Position numbers and translations under genes: made by a program. A stretch of DNA of 64,000 bases. Origin: Dendrolimus kikuchii. Its lineage: Eukaryota > Arthropoda > Insecta > Lepidoptera > Lasiocampidae. Positions 1 to 10,904 of this stretch are shown in pieces; within the stretch, counting starts at the first letter, position 1; each line of letters opens with the position of its first letter. Below the pieces are notes generated by a model that had not been told where the DNA came from, ran no database searches, and saw nothing but the letters and a program-made list of their open reading frames with translations. The DNA is taken from contig CM034411.1 in NCBI GenBank assembly GCA_019925095.2, forward strand, positions 2,329,001-2,393,000. Reading direction: 5' to 3'.

Positions 1-1801
1 TTATTTTATAGAGCGTTTGCAGGCATGTGATAGGGCGATATTTGCTTGGATCTGATAGGTCTTTTGGGTCTTTTGGGATCATGTAAGTCGTACCCATAGT
101 TAAATAAGAGGGAATACTAGTGGGGTCTTGTATAAAACTATTAATATATTTGTGTAGATTACTGTGAGTAGTTGTAAATTTTTTGTACCAAAAACTGTGT
201 ATATTGTCTGATCCTGGCGATTTCCAGTTATGCAGGTATCGGATAACTTTTTGTAAAATGTCTGTGGAAATAAATTCATACGTCATTGTTTTTAAATTGT
301 TAAATGTATCCGTGGATATCTGTTCAGCTTCTATGTTATGTTGAATAGGTTTTTCCCATATACCAGCCCAGAAGTTTTTTAACGCTTCCGGTGTAATGGA
401 ATCATGTACATCACTATTGAAACAGTTTTCTTGAGTATTAGTGGTAGTGTTTCTAATGTTACGGTAAAACAGTTTTTCGTTCAGGTTGAATTGAGTATTC
501 TGTTGTTTTCTTAATGAACAATCTTTGTATCTTTGTAATCGACCTGTTACAACCGAGAGTTTTTGTTTTAATGTGTCCAGTACATGTGCAGCCTGTGTGT
601 TTGGTTCTTCATGTAATGTATGAGCCTTATATTGTTCCATAATTCTTTCTGAATGTTTGGTTATGTTTCTACTTCTATTTCCTTGTATAAACTGAGTAAG
701 GCGGCCAATTTTCTTTCGAATGTCTTTTAATTTCATTTCTAATCTTATTTGCCATTTTGGTTTATAGTCTTTTTTCTTTCGTTGTATATCTGTTCTGGTT
801 TGAAGTGTTATTCTTGTACCATTCACTTTAGCCGCTGTCCAGGCGGCGCAGTATATAATGGTTTGAAATTTGAAAAAATCGGTATCGCTTGTAATATTTT
901 CTTTAAGAGTTATTCTATTTATGTAGTCTATTATTTTGGCAAGGTTTTTAGAGGTTTTTTGTTTTGGAATATAGGCCCTAGATGTTGGATCGGTATATGT
1001 GTAATATTCGAATGCTTCCTGGAACGTCGCATCTATTTTCGAATGTCTTCCTGATAATATAAGTTCGGAGGTTGTATGAATTCTGTTGATATCGTGTTCA
1101 GTGTTTTGACTTATATTGTTATTGAGTGTTGGGGTTTCGTTAAAACTAGGGTATGTATTAATTAAATTATTGTTACTTATTTCTAGTTCTTTTGCTATTT
1201 CCTGTTGTATTATAGTTAATCTCTCTTTGCTGATGTATTGGTTGTTTACTATTGCTCTTCTCTGATCTGCTATGCGTTGTTCACTAAGATTAGCTAAAGG
1301 TGGATAACTCTGAGTGAGGTCTGTATGCATCAGTTTTCTATATGCAGTTTTATTGGTGCCTAAGTTGGTTGTGCGATAGTATGATCGCATTATTGCCTCA
1401 TTATGCTGATTAGTCCATTTCATTCTAGTATCTGCTATATTTTGTGTAGTTTGATTTGAAACGTGTGTTTGACTATGTGTTTCTGGTTGTGTATGATTTT
1501 GAACAACAGCTTGTAGTTGTGTCAGTTCTTGTTTGACTTCGTTAAATATCTGGTCTATTGTATTCTGAGGTAGTAATTTGTTGCGTATTATAGCTCTACG
1601 TTGGTCACCTACTCTCTGTCGGCTTACTTGCATATTAGGATATTTTTCTGTGAATTTTATGTGTAATGATTCAAGATAATTTTTTGTATCGGTTTCTAGT
1701 GCAGTTAGTAGAAAGTAAGTACGCAATATAAACTTATTCATTTCCTGTGTCCATTTTTTGCGTGCACCTGAGGTGGGTGTATTATTATTATTATTATTAT
1801 T
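1..1801 (-). CDS. Partial non-LTR reverse transcriptase with duplicated N-terminal domain
   Basis: The minus-strand frame is open, with no stop, for about 600 codons from the upstream stop at 1862-1864 to base 1, where it leaves the window. Near the left edge it has fingers-region RT motifs: W-K-S-P-G-S-D (206-226), M-I-P-K (71-82) and Y-R-P-I-T-C-L (20-40). The catalytic aspartates would lie outside the window. Upstream, two related segments (about 1759-1525 and 1423-1185) share K-W-T near the start, R-x-Y-Y/F, an L/M-H followed by Y-P, and an identical D-Q-R-R-A-I; the Trp codons (1751 and 1415) are 112 codons apart. Between the second copy and RT lies a Lys-rich stretch. The first Met after the RTE-A junction (1739-1741) is inside repeat 1, so the true N-terminus is upstream and probably lost behind the ATT tract and RTE-A insertion. 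It resembles the broad R2-like group from memory only. It is probably a fairly young element. Confidence 0.85.
1779..1801. repeat. (ATT)n microsatellite
   Basis: Seven ATT units lie between the RT frame and the tail of an RTE-A fragment. In the RT frame they read as poly-Asn, but they may be non-coding filler at the junction. Confidence 0.8.
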
Positions 1802-1802
1802 A

Positions 1803-1981
1803 TACATACATAACTTCACGCCAGTTCCCTTGCGGGGTAGGCACGAACAACAGAGCGCCATTCAGGCTTATTCTTACACACCTCACTTGCTTCTTTGACA
1901 TTCATAACTCTTGTCGTGCACGCTCGTCTGTTCTTAAGGCTCCTGACATCACCTTCTGCTAGTATACGATCAATTTGATCA
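1803..1981 (-). mobile_element. RTE-A 3' fragment, copy 1
   Basis: A 5'-truncated LINE end. Its (TACA) tail lies at the left, followed by the antisense of the common C-terminus that ends A-Y-P-A-R-E-L-A. It sits directly against the N-terminal side of the RT frame and probably truncates it. Confidence 0.85.
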
Positions 1982-1993
1982 ATTCAATTTATT

Positions 1994-2043
1994 AGTGAAA
2001 GTATCATTTACCCAATGTACATTGGGTAAATGATACTTTCACT
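1994..2043. repeat. Perfect 50-bp palindrome
   Basis: The arm agtgaaagtatcatttaccc.. is followed without spacer by its exact reverse complement, centred on tgtaca (2016-2021). The symmetry stops at t versus c just outside. No coding content. Confidence 0.95.
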
Positions 2044-2144
2044 CATAAATTAAACATTTTGTGTATAAAGGAGCGGATATTAAAATACATTGTTATCATC
2101 TTATTTTTAAAATGTCATGGATTAAACAATTATTTAATAATTGA

Positions 2145-2330
2145 CTACCTATACTTTGAGTATGCTGCCATAACAACTTCAAATTGTGTTCCGCCATTAG
2201 TGACCGGATTCCAGTCACCTAATTTGAGATCGGCAGCACGTTGGTAGCACCTTTAGTGTTGTAAATGTTAATAGGTGACGGTAATCACTTTTCATCATCG
2301 GGCCGCCAACCTGTTTGCTGTACTCCAGCT
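2145..2330 (+). mobile_element. SINE-B, old 3' half
   Basis: It aligns to the middle and 3' part of SINE-B (taacaac..gtgttccg..attagtgacc, then the ccgcc..ctgt end) with many substitutions. The poly-A tail is lost. Confidence 0.7.
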
Positions 2331-2879
2331 ATAGAGACAAGTTTGAATATTCATGGATTTTTAACACTGGATAAATCGTCCAGAGTCATTTTTTGTTTAA
2401 TAAGAAGCTTACAACCAGACAGACGATCCACCTAGTGGAAATTAGGTGGTAAAAGTAAAGGCCGAGGCCTACGTGTTGCAATCAAAATGATTCCAGCATG
2501 GCTCTATTATGTCAAAAGAAAATTAATTAAAAAAAAATTTATAAAAAGAAAATCAGGAATTATTGCACCCAGTGACTCCTAAGCAGTATTAGTTATTACA
2601 TATTTGGACTGCAGCCAGTATTTGAGCTAATGTATCCATGGTTCATAATTTAACGGTCAAAGATACGACTTTGACAGGTGAAATTATTGCACTCGTGACA
2701 TTTCGCTGGCGTAAGTGCGCAAGAGTTGACATTCACCTAATTAGAAGGTATATATATATATATATATTAAAGAATAAATCAGCTTTTAGGGTTAGTTAGC
2801 CTTTTGGTAGAAAGGGAACCCTTGTGAAATCGTCGTCTGTCTATTTGCCTCTTTTTCTTTCACCTTCCATCAATTTTTT
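2331..2879. other. Unassigned AT-rich stretch
   Basis: No coding frame recognised. It holds a short (TA)n at 2750-2766 and, at 2790-2870, a stretch resembling the 3' ends of CTAG-type elements. Confidence 0.4.
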
Positions 2880-3655
2880 GGGGTAGGCACAATATGTTTT
2901 TTACTGTCATTCCCCTTTATTCTGAGATTCGTCCCCAGTTACACCAGAAATCATCATGTCATTCTTTACACAATTCATCCGTCTCTTTTTTTGTCTACCT
3001 TTACAGTTTTACCCGTCCGTCTTCCACTTTAACATTCTGTTTATCACGTTTCTTTCATCCCTCTTCTTTACATGCCCATACCAGCTTAGTCTTCTTCCTC
3101 TTATTTTTCAATAATGGGTGCTACTTCCATTTTTGGGGGTCGGCACAATATGTGTTTTACTTACACACTCCTTTATTCTGACATACGTCCCCTGTCCCAC
3201 CACAAATCATCATGTCATCCTTTACACAATACATCCGTCTCTTTTTTTGTCTATATTTACATTTGTACCTGTCCGTCTTTCAGTTTAATACTCTGTTTTT
3301 CACGTTTCATTCATCTCTCTTCATTACATGCCCATATAATCTAAGTCTTCTTCCTTTCATTTTTCAATAATGGGTGCATCTTCAATTTTTGGGAGTCGAC
3401 ATAATATGTATTTTTCTTTTATACTCCTTTATTCTGATATACGTCCTCTGTCACACCACAAATCATCATAATCTCCTTCACACAATCCATTCGTCTCTTT
3501 TTAGTCTACTTTTTCATTTGTATCTAAGTTTAACATTCTTTTTGTCACGGGACTTTCATTCTTCTTCATTGCATGCCCATACTACCTTAGTTTTCGTCCT
3601 CTCAATTTTTCAGTCACGGGTGCAACTTTCAAAGATCCCCTTTAGTAGTCTTCAC
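2880..3655 (-). pseudogene. RTE-2 C-terminus, tandemly triplicated remnant
   Basis: Three direct units of about 255 bp, with cacaatatg or its variant near 2888, 3146 and 3401. The antisense of each reads, with stops and shifts, as an RTE-type C-terminal region: G-S-L-K-V-A-P-V-T-E-K-L-R, then Y-G-H, then a degraded R-P-K-K. The same sequence occurs once on the plus strand at 6060-6250. No intact protein is possible. Confidence 0.7.
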
Positions 3656-4104
3656 TGTCTCTGAAATTACTACGTCGATATAGATCACATTTGACAAACT
3701 ATTATAGTCTGTATCGCACTATATAGTTATATAGTGAAATCGTGAAGAAATAATAATAATAGCAGCCATAGATGTAATTAAGTATTGAAATTTTTTTATT
3801 CAGTGTACATAGCCGTGTTGGGTATTGTAAGTTTGATCTAGAAAAGAACGATGTTCCTTAACTTATAAAGTTTATTTTCCAAGTGAGATTGAGAGCAGTA
3901 TGTAAACACGGAATCGTGCTCTTGCTGTCCTGTCCATAACTTCCTCAAAAACCAAGCAACGAGGCGGGCGTAAGGCAGCTGTAGCAGTAATGGCAGTACA
4001 TGTGTTCTGTTTACAAATATGCACTGCCCATTTTCCAGCAGAAGTACCCGTGTCAGTCGAAAGAAGGTAAAAGTCTAATAAGAGCCGGAGAAGATAAATA
4101 TAAA
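3656..4104. other. Unassigned stretch
   Basis: AT-rich to about 3880, then more mixed composition. No conserved frame or repeat family recognised. Confidence 0.3.
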
Positions 4105-4335
4105 GAAAAATAATGTTTAGCTATACGTGTTACTGGGAAGTTTCTCTCTGCTTCTTCTCTTTCTCTTCTCTTTAAATAGCGATAACACGTTGCAAAGCAG
4201 TGTACATGGAATAGGAAGTAGATTTAAAATTTTAACTTACTTATGTATGTTCAAAAATTTTCTTCAGTGGAAATTATTTTGGATAACAGTTTTGAATTTG
4301 AATTTAATATACGTTAAAAAATATTCGTAATGGTG
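4105..4335 (+). repeat. LINE L 3' UTR fragment
   Basis: Carries the cassette cgtgttactgggaagtttct, then gataacacgttgcaaagcag, and ends ttttgaatttgaatt. The same order appears at 17970-18115, 30650-30823 and, inverted, 56025-56190. The 67-residue frame over it is not a gene. Confidence 0.65.
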
Positions 4336-4929
4336 CGGCTTTATCTGCGTGACTGCATCTTATTTAAAGCGTTAAAAAAATAACGCGTTTAACGCATATA
4401 TACATTAGTCATTAAAAATGTGGCATCTCAAATAGCGCGTTAAACCCATTGCCATATCTGCATGAAACTTTAACACTAACGCAGATGAAGTCGCAGCGTT
4501 ACACGAGTAAGTATAATCTATTTTTGAATAACCTTATAAAAATTACTATTATAAACGACCTCAAAAAAATTACAATTTAATTTAAAAGTCTGATTTTTTT
4601 TGACAGCTGTCAATTATGGTAGTTATGACATATGACGTAAGTGTCGCAATATGACATTAACCTACTTCAAAATTATTCAAGTACGTAAATAATCGACGGC
4701 TCGAGTACACTATGAAAATAGATTGCTATTTATAAGTTGTTTATGTATTTTGAAATCTATTTTGTTGTGTTTGTATACCAGTAAAATCTTTCTTATTAAC
4801 AGACTTTATAAACGGACAGACACAGAGAGAAGACCTACAGTCTTCTCTCTCTGTCTGTCTCTGTTCAGCAGACAGCACAACCAAAACCAAATACTGGTTT
4901 TGCGGTGTCAGCAGATCCCCTGTGCCTCT
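4336..4929. other. Unassigned stretch with atctgcgt / acgcagat pair
   Basis: AT-rich. The words tatctgcgtgac (near 4350) and acgcagatgaag (near 4480) are partly inverted relative to each other and could be ends of a decayed inverted-repeat element. Near 4820-4860 there is a ctctctctctgtctgtct tract. Confidence 0.3.
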
Positions 4930-5092
4930 TAAACTACAATCGGTCACAATGCCGTGCAGCCCTGAATATAAATATCTTGGTTCACTACCACAAAGTAACA
5001 GTGATATAGAGAAGGATGTAAGAAGAAGAATAAATATAGCATGGCTAAAGTGGAGACTAATAAACACACCATAAATGCCACTCAAACTAATG
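4930..5092 (+). pseudogene. RTE-2 reverse transcriptase remnant, upstream part
   Basis: Plus-strand translation gives Y-K-Y-L-G-S, then D-I-E-K-D-V-R-R-R-I and W-L-K-W-R, the order seen just after the catalytic region in RTE-type reverse transcriptases. A stop follows. The matching downstream part resumes near 5890 after about 800 bp of inserted sequence. Confidence 0.7.
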
Positions 5093-5206
5093 TAATGGAA
5101 CACTTATAGGCCAATAGATGGCGCTGTGCAATAAGGTCGCAAACATTTCCCGAAATATACAAAGAATATATACCTGCTATGCAGTCCTCACTGCAAGATC
5201 TGCCTC
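5093..5206. other. Filler between RTE-2 remnant and insertion
   Basis: Unassigned, ending with the left target duplication actgcaagatctgcct (about 5191-5206). Confidence 0.4.
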
Positions 5207-5802
5207 GTCGAAAGGCTCTCGTGCGACGACCGCGTAACGTCCTGACGGACAGGGTCGACGTTATTACGAAACGGCTGGCCCGGATTAGCTCGCCCGGATT
5301 AGGACGGCACGCTGGCAGGCACCGACAGACAGACACAGACGGCGGCGTCTCAGACGCCGCCAATCAAGATCTCTCCACGTCCCCGCGAGGGTCGCTAGGA
5401 GACATAGCCCCCCCACAGGATAGACTAGGCGTGTTGCTGGGAAGTTTCTTTCGCCGTTTCTTCTCTCCCAGCCATAACACTTTGCGAAACGGTAGTAAGA
5501 TAGCATAGGCCGCCGCGAACCACCGATCTCGGCCCGCCGGGATCCTTCCCCTCGGGCTTTATATTACCCGTTGCCCGTTCTCAATTAGTGTTTTGTGTCG
5601 CCCTATGGTGGGCATCATTAATTTCATCCCCCTCTCATGGCAACAGTCCAGCAGAGGTAAAACTCCTTAGGGAGCTTCCTCGAGCAAGTTGCCCCCCGGG
5701 CTCGAGCGCCTTCGCTTCGCGAAGGCACTCGCCCCAAAAACCCTGTTAAAGTTGTAAGGTCTTCGGACCAACAACATAAAATCAAGTCCAATAAAAAAAA
5801 AA
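5207..5802 (+). mobile_element. K element insertion with 16-bp target duplication
   Basis: The 16-bp word actgcaagatctgcct occurs on both sides (about 5191-5206 and 5804-5819), with a poly-A run just before the right copy, as expected for a plus-strand retroposon. The element is GC-rich. It contains the LINE cassette gtgttgctgggaagtttctt (5432-5451) and a 3' region from 5594 onward matching K2 at 33717-33923. A frame of about 100 codons at its 5' end may be a LINE C-terminus, but this is uncertain. Confidence 0.75.
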
Positions 5803-5889
5803 AACTGCAAGATCTGCCTTTGAGACGGAGGAGGCTTCCATCTCGTTCCTCCATCCTATACGGGGCACCTCCTTTACGTTAGTCGGGTC

Positions 5890-6250
5890 ATACCTTCACT
5901 AAAAGGTCAGGTATATAAATCTGTCATAACACCAGTCACGTTATACGGGTCCGAATGTTGGGCCGCTAAAAAGACCACAAACGCCTCCATTCAGCTGCGA
6001 TGAGAATGTTGAGATGGATGTGTGGTATTACAATGGATAAGGTGAGAAACGAGTACGACTACAAGGATCTTTGAAAGTTGCTCCCGTGATTGAAAAATTG
6101 AGGGTAGGAAGACGAAGGTAGTACGGAGAGAAAAGTGACGTCACTAAAGAATGTTGAACTGGAAGATTGATGGGTACAAATGTAAATGTAGACCAAAAAA
6201 GAGATAGATGGATTATGTGAAGGATGATATGATGATTTGTGGTGTGATAA
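5890..6250 (+). pseudogene. RTE-2 reverse transcriptase remnant, downstream part
   Basis: Reads V-Y-K-S-V-I-T-P-V-T-L-Y-G-S-E-C-W, then frameshifts into M-R-M-L-R-W-M-C-G and G-S-L-K-V-A-P. It is the typical RTE post-catalytic order, continued from 4930-5092. Several stops and shifts make it inactive. Confidence 0.75.
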
Positions 6251-6450
6251 TCTAAAACTAAGAGTTCCAAAAAGTTTATTTTCATTAAACATTTTACCAA
6301 ATAAATAATAAGTCGCAAGTCAACATCGACAAGTGGTTCTAATTTATAATATACTAGTGTTTACCTATTGCTCTGCTCGTGTTAATGAAAATTTTGTAGA
6401 CAGAGTTTTTGGAAATAAATATTTTAATTTTATTAATAACAAAAAACACA

Positions 6451-6800
6451 GCAAAAACTTTGTACCCCTTTTTACGAAAATTGGGCGGACGGAGGAGTAT
6501 GAAATTTCGCTCACTTGTAGTTTATATAGAGAAGTGCAGAATGCTAATATTTTCTGAAAATTATGTATAAAAAATACATTAAATCAAAAAAAAAAATATA
6601 TACATGGTAGATGTATTTGACATAGACTATATCGATATATACAATTTTGTTTATTATTAAAGTGAAATTAACAGTGTAGCCTTGGCGAAATCTGTGATTA
6701 TAGAAGTATATAGTCTTTGATAACAGAACCTTAATAATGTTCAAACTTATAATTTAAATTAATTGTTATGGTCGAATTTCGACCACGGGCGACCACTAGT
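6451..6800 (-). mobile_element. H element, copy 1
   Basis: Ends in cgaccacgggcgaccactag (antisense of the H start actagtggtcgcccgtgg) and begins with caaaaactttgtaccc. It shares tttatatagagaag and the cttggcgaaatctgtgatta block with copies at 8641, 17177, 37556 and 41020. No coding capacity; class unknown. Confidence 0.7.
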
Positions 6801-7337
6801 CTTATAATAAATCACTTTGCGACGTTCTTGAACTACCCGTTTCTAGTTCCAGTAATCTAATATATTATATGAGGTCGTAGCAAGCCACGCTCGTACAAAT
6901 CTTAGGCTAACCGCACACCTGCGGAAAGTAGGGCGCTGAGAGTTCAGCTAAATACGATCGCAGTGTTAAGTAACTAATAACACATCAGCTGAACGTTATG
7001 TTACTTAACATTGTGATCTTAATACTTTTTTTTTTATCTCTATTTTGTTAGTAATTATTGTGACATTTTTTAAAAATTTTATTCAATATTGACCTAATCT
7101 AAATTAAATTGACATTTTATTTATGTAATTTTTTGTATAATTGTATATATTTTTTTTTTGTAATTAACTATTTGAGCCAATTTTTTATTTTTATCATATA
7201 AATTATTTCTTAGTGGAAACTTGATTGATATATGTATTAATTTTGTTTTTTATATTTAAGAATATTAATTTATTGTATGTTTTCCAAACAAATTAAATAA
7301 ATAAATAAATTACGTAGCGTTCGGCGTGATGCCGAAC
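6801..7337. other. Unassigned AT-rich stretch with a hairpin
   Basis: It contains an imperfect inverted repeat at 6961-7013 (cagtgttaagtaac..gttacttaacattg, 14-base arms). From 7025 to 7310 it is very AT-rich and ends in aaataaataaataaat, resembling a LINE 3' end. Confidence 0.4.
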
Positions 7338-7601
7338 CTTTATTTTATTGCATGAGTTCAGCAGACAGGCAGACGGCCCACCTGATGGAAAGCGGTTACC
7401 CGGGCCTATGGACATTAGTAACACCGAAGCTGCTACCAATGTGCTGCCGCTCTCTAAACTCTCTCGACGGCATTTGCAGGTGAGTGAGAACCCCTATACC
7501 CCAAGAGGCCCCCCGCGCCGAACCAAACCTCTGTCTTAGCCCATGATAGAGGAGACCATAAAAAAATCTGATTCCAGTACTGCACGATTTCGTCATTATT
7601 G
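7338..7601 (-). mobile_element. Composite retroposon W, minus copy
   Basis: In the sense direction it runs from acaataatgacgaaatcg through a GC-rich block to a SINE-B/LINE S-like 3' end (ggtaaccgctttccatcagg..gcaataaaataaa). The first part also occurs at 15362-15500, joined there to a different tail. A SINE-B copy lies immediately upstream at both loci with the same junction. Confidence 0.65.
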
Positions 7602-7900
7602 TTTTTTTTATGGCAGGAGTTCAGCAGACAGGCAGACGGGCCACTTGATGGAAAGCGGTTACCATCGCCTATGGACATTTGCAACACCAAAGGTGCTACA
7701 AATGTGCTGCAGTTCTCTTAAGGGAGACTGGAACCTGGCCACTAATGCCGGAACACAACTCAAGGTTGTTATGGCGACATACTCTAGACCAGGGATGGTA
7801 GCCAAATACTCTACCACCTAGCTGTGGGTGGTTTTGTCGTCTCTTACGACAGGCCGCCCGGCTGCAGGAAATTGTATTCTTTTTCCGTTCCTGCACGGAT
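7602..7900 (-). mobile_element. SINE-B, near full length
   Basis: Poly-T and ggcaggagttcagcagacag at the left, antisense of tccgtgcagg at the right (7900). No coding capacity. Confidence 0.85.
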
Positions 7901-8150
7901 AAAAACCTTATGTCTAGCGTATGTTTCTATGAATACGCTTCAGTGTATTTTGAATAGCAATCAACACATAATGCGACGCGTTACGCGACCGAAAGTTCGG
8001 CGAACGTAGTTAATCCATTTTGTGTACATACTTCTATAGTTTTCCGGATCTAAAGGTACATAATTTCAGCTCTTCATACTGCCAACAGTGATAAAATAAA
8101 TACTTTAAAGGAATAGGTAGAATTTTTTTGTTATATAAATGTTATCATTA
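7901..8150. other. Short unassigned gap
   Basis: AT-rich. No repeat family recognised. Confidence 0.3.
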
Positions 8151-8627
8151 TACATACATACATAACTTCACGCCAGTTCCCTTGCGGGGTAGGCACGAAC
8201 AACAGAGCGCCATTTAGGCTTATTCTTACACACCTCACTTGCTTCTTTGACATTCATAACCCTTGTCATGCAAGCTCGTCTGTTCTTAAGGCTCCTGACA
8301 TCACCCTCCGCTAGTACACGATCAATTTGATTATGGAAGGTGTGTCGTGGCCTTCCACGACTTCTGCATCCGTCCACTTTTGCATTGTATATCTGTTTAG
8401 TCATTCTTTCCACATGCCCGAACCACCGGAGCATTCCTTTCCTTACCTTCACCCCGACACTCTCTTTCAGACTAACTCTCTTTCTTACTTCGGTATTACG
8501 AACGCGGTCCGCGAGCGTCACTCCGTAGATTTTGCGCAGTGCTCGCATCTCGACCGCGTTTACTCTACTTTCATGCTCTCTCTTCCATACCCAACTCTCG
8601 CTTCCATACGTGAGCGTAGGTACCAGC
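8151..8627 (-). mobile_element. RTE-A 3' fragment, copy 2
   Basis: The antisense encodes the RTE C-terminus from the L-T-Y-G-S-E-S-W-V region to A-R-E-L-A, with frame breaks. Target duplication tatcattatac lies at 8143-8153 and 8628-8638. Confidence 0.9.
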
Positions 8628-8640
8628 TATCATTATACGT

Positions 8641-8968
8641 CTAGCAAAACCTTTGTACCCCTTTTTACGTAAATTGCGCGGACGGAGGAATATGAAATTT
8701 CGCACACTTATAGTTTATATAGAGAAGAAGCGACGAATGCTAATATTTTTTTAAAATGATGCATAAAAATACATTGACACAATACAAAAAACATTACACA
8801 CACACTACCTTGTATTTGACACACACACACATATATTCTTTTGTTTATTGTTAAAGTCAAATTAACAGGGTTAGTCTTGGCGAAATCTGTTATTATAGAA
8901 GTAGTCTTTGACAACAGAACACTAATGTTCAAACTTATAATTTAAATTAATTATGGTCGAATTTTGAC
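8641..8968 (-). mobile_element. H element, copy 2
   Basis: Same blocks as copy 1 (cctttgtacccctttttacg, tttatatagagaagaagcga, cttggcgaaatctg), truncated before the ccactagt end. It starts within a few bases of the RTE-A target duplication. Confidence 0.7.
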
Positions 8969-9506
8969 ATTAGGTCAAATAAAACATTAGGTATATACTA
9001 TAATTTAATAAGACATACAGCGTGGCAATGCAGCCAGATTTGTTACATACCTTATATTAATTTATTTGTAATTTAGTTTATTTTTAAGCTCCTTAACAAC
9101 TAATAGTATTTAATTTTTAAGTTGGTTTAGTTTATAATTTAGTTTTATTTTTTAATGTAAACAGACACTTGACATAATTGTAATACAAATAATAAATATT
9201 TTATAAGATATTAGGGGAAAGTTTCGTACCGTACCATTCATTATCCATCGCGTAAAGCGGTGAACTAACTACACGCCGCGTAATTCTGACTGTTCCGCGC
9301 GTTTGGTGTGTAATGCCAGCCGAAAACTAAGACCGATCGTTCAGGCGCCGAAGTGTCGGCATCTTACATTCGGCAGGTGTGTCGTTACACTAATGGCCAG
9401 TTCTAATATCTTACTATTCATTTAGCTGCGATACGTTATGTCAAATATTTACCGATAGTGAGGCAAATGAATTTTTGGTAAAATATAGGAACTGACTGAA
9501 CTTTTT
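8969..9506. other. Unassigned AT-rich stretch
   Basis: Ends of LINE-like character near 9170-9210 (taatacaaataataaat). The rest is unassigned. Confidence 0.3.
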
Positions 9507-9790
9507 ATCCGTGCAGGAACGGAGAAAGAATACAATTTCCTGCGGCCGGGCGGCCTGTCCTAAGAGGCGACCAAACAACCCAAAGCCAGGTTACCACCCC
9601 TGATCTAAAGTATGTCACCATAACAACCTTGAGTTGTGTTCCGGCATTAGTGACCAGGTTCCAGTCTCCCTTAAGAGAGCAGCACCGCATTTGTAGCACC
9701 ATTGGTGTTGCAAATTTTAATAGGCGATGGTAACCGCTTTCCATCAAGTGGGCCGTCTGCCTGTCTGCTGAACTCCCGCAATAAAAAAAA
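9507..9790 (+). mobile_element. SINE-B, near full length
   Basis: Starts atccgtgcaggaacgg, ends cccgcaataaaaaaaa. It has lost about 20 bp in the ggtggtagggcatttgcccg region. Confidence 0.85.
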
Positions 9791-10032
9791 TGTTCTTTTT
9801 TTTGTTTTTAGTATTACAATCAAAAGTCAATGGTGGAAGTCAAATGAATATTAATTATTTACATTACTAATTGTTGTGAGGTCTGACTATATGGTTTCAG
9901 TTTGATAAATAATTAATTAATTGATTGTGTAAAATAAGGCGAGATTTGTAGACTATATGATAGACGAAATATTATGACAGCGCGGTCATACTATGCTGTG
10001 TTTACCGTCATATCACCCCCAGTTTAATATAA

Positions 10033-10110
10033 AGTCCATAGGCGATGGTAACCGCTTACCATCAAGTGGGCCGTCTGCCTGTCTGCTGAACTCCTGCAAT
10101 AAAAAAAAAA
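10033..10110 (+). mobile_element. SINE-B, 3' end only
   Basis: gtccataggcgatggtaacc through ctcctgcaataaaaaaaaaa; a 5'-truncated insertion. Confidence 0.85.
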
Positions 10111-10190
10111 CTGACGATAAGGCAGTTTTGCTTTTTTCAAATGCTAAAATATATGTATTGAGTGTCAACTATCTACCATATTTAGAACTA

Positions 10191-10454
10191 CATACATACA
10201 TACATAACTTCACGCCAGTTCCTTGCGGGGTAGGCACGAACAACAGAGTGCCATTTAGGCTTATTCTTACACACCTCACTTGCGTCTTTGACATTCATAA
10301 CTCTTGTCATGCAAGCTCGTCTGTTCTTAAGGCTCCTGACATCACCTTCTGCTAGTACACGATCAATTTGATCATGGAAGGTGTGTCGTGGCCTTCCACG
10401 ACTTCTGCATTCATCCACTTTTGCATTGTATATCTATTTAGTTATTCTTTCATC
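10191..10454 (-). mobile_element. RTE-A 3' fragment, copy 3
   Basis: Tail (TACA)n at the left. Target duplication atttagaacta lies at 10180-10190 and 10455-10465. One base lost in ccagttccttgcgg breaks the frame. Confidence 0.9.
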
Positions 10455-10904
10455 ATTTAGAACTAGAGTGACATAATATATGTATTTCCGTGTATTAAAT
10501 AATCATAATTCCTGAAAAGCTCAGAAATGATGGTCATCAAGCTTCTATAGGTAAACAAAGGTATTTGCAGAACTGAATCACGGCTTGCTTATAAAAAAAT
10601 GTAAACAACTGGTCTAGCGGTAAGTTTGACGAGCTTGTATGATGTATGGCCCTTTCTCTGACGTATTCATTAATTATATTTTATTGGTATGAGTAATAAA
10701 ATGAATGGTCGGGTTGTTTGTATGATGTTGTTTGGATTTGAATTATGGCTTTTTCACGAGGAGAAAGCGTTCGCAACTCATTCTGTTAGCGCCTGTCTTT
10801 TATCATTATTTTTGATACAACTTATTTTTCCATTCTTCGATGAAATGACATGACCAAATTGAAAGAGTTCGTAGTAGATTAAATTAATCAACCAAATTTA
10901 ATTA

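Noticed and set aside
4741..5103. Overlapping frames near 4.7-5.1 kb on both strands
   Set aside because: The meaningful signal there is the short plus-strand RTE-2 remnant; the longer frames have no motif.
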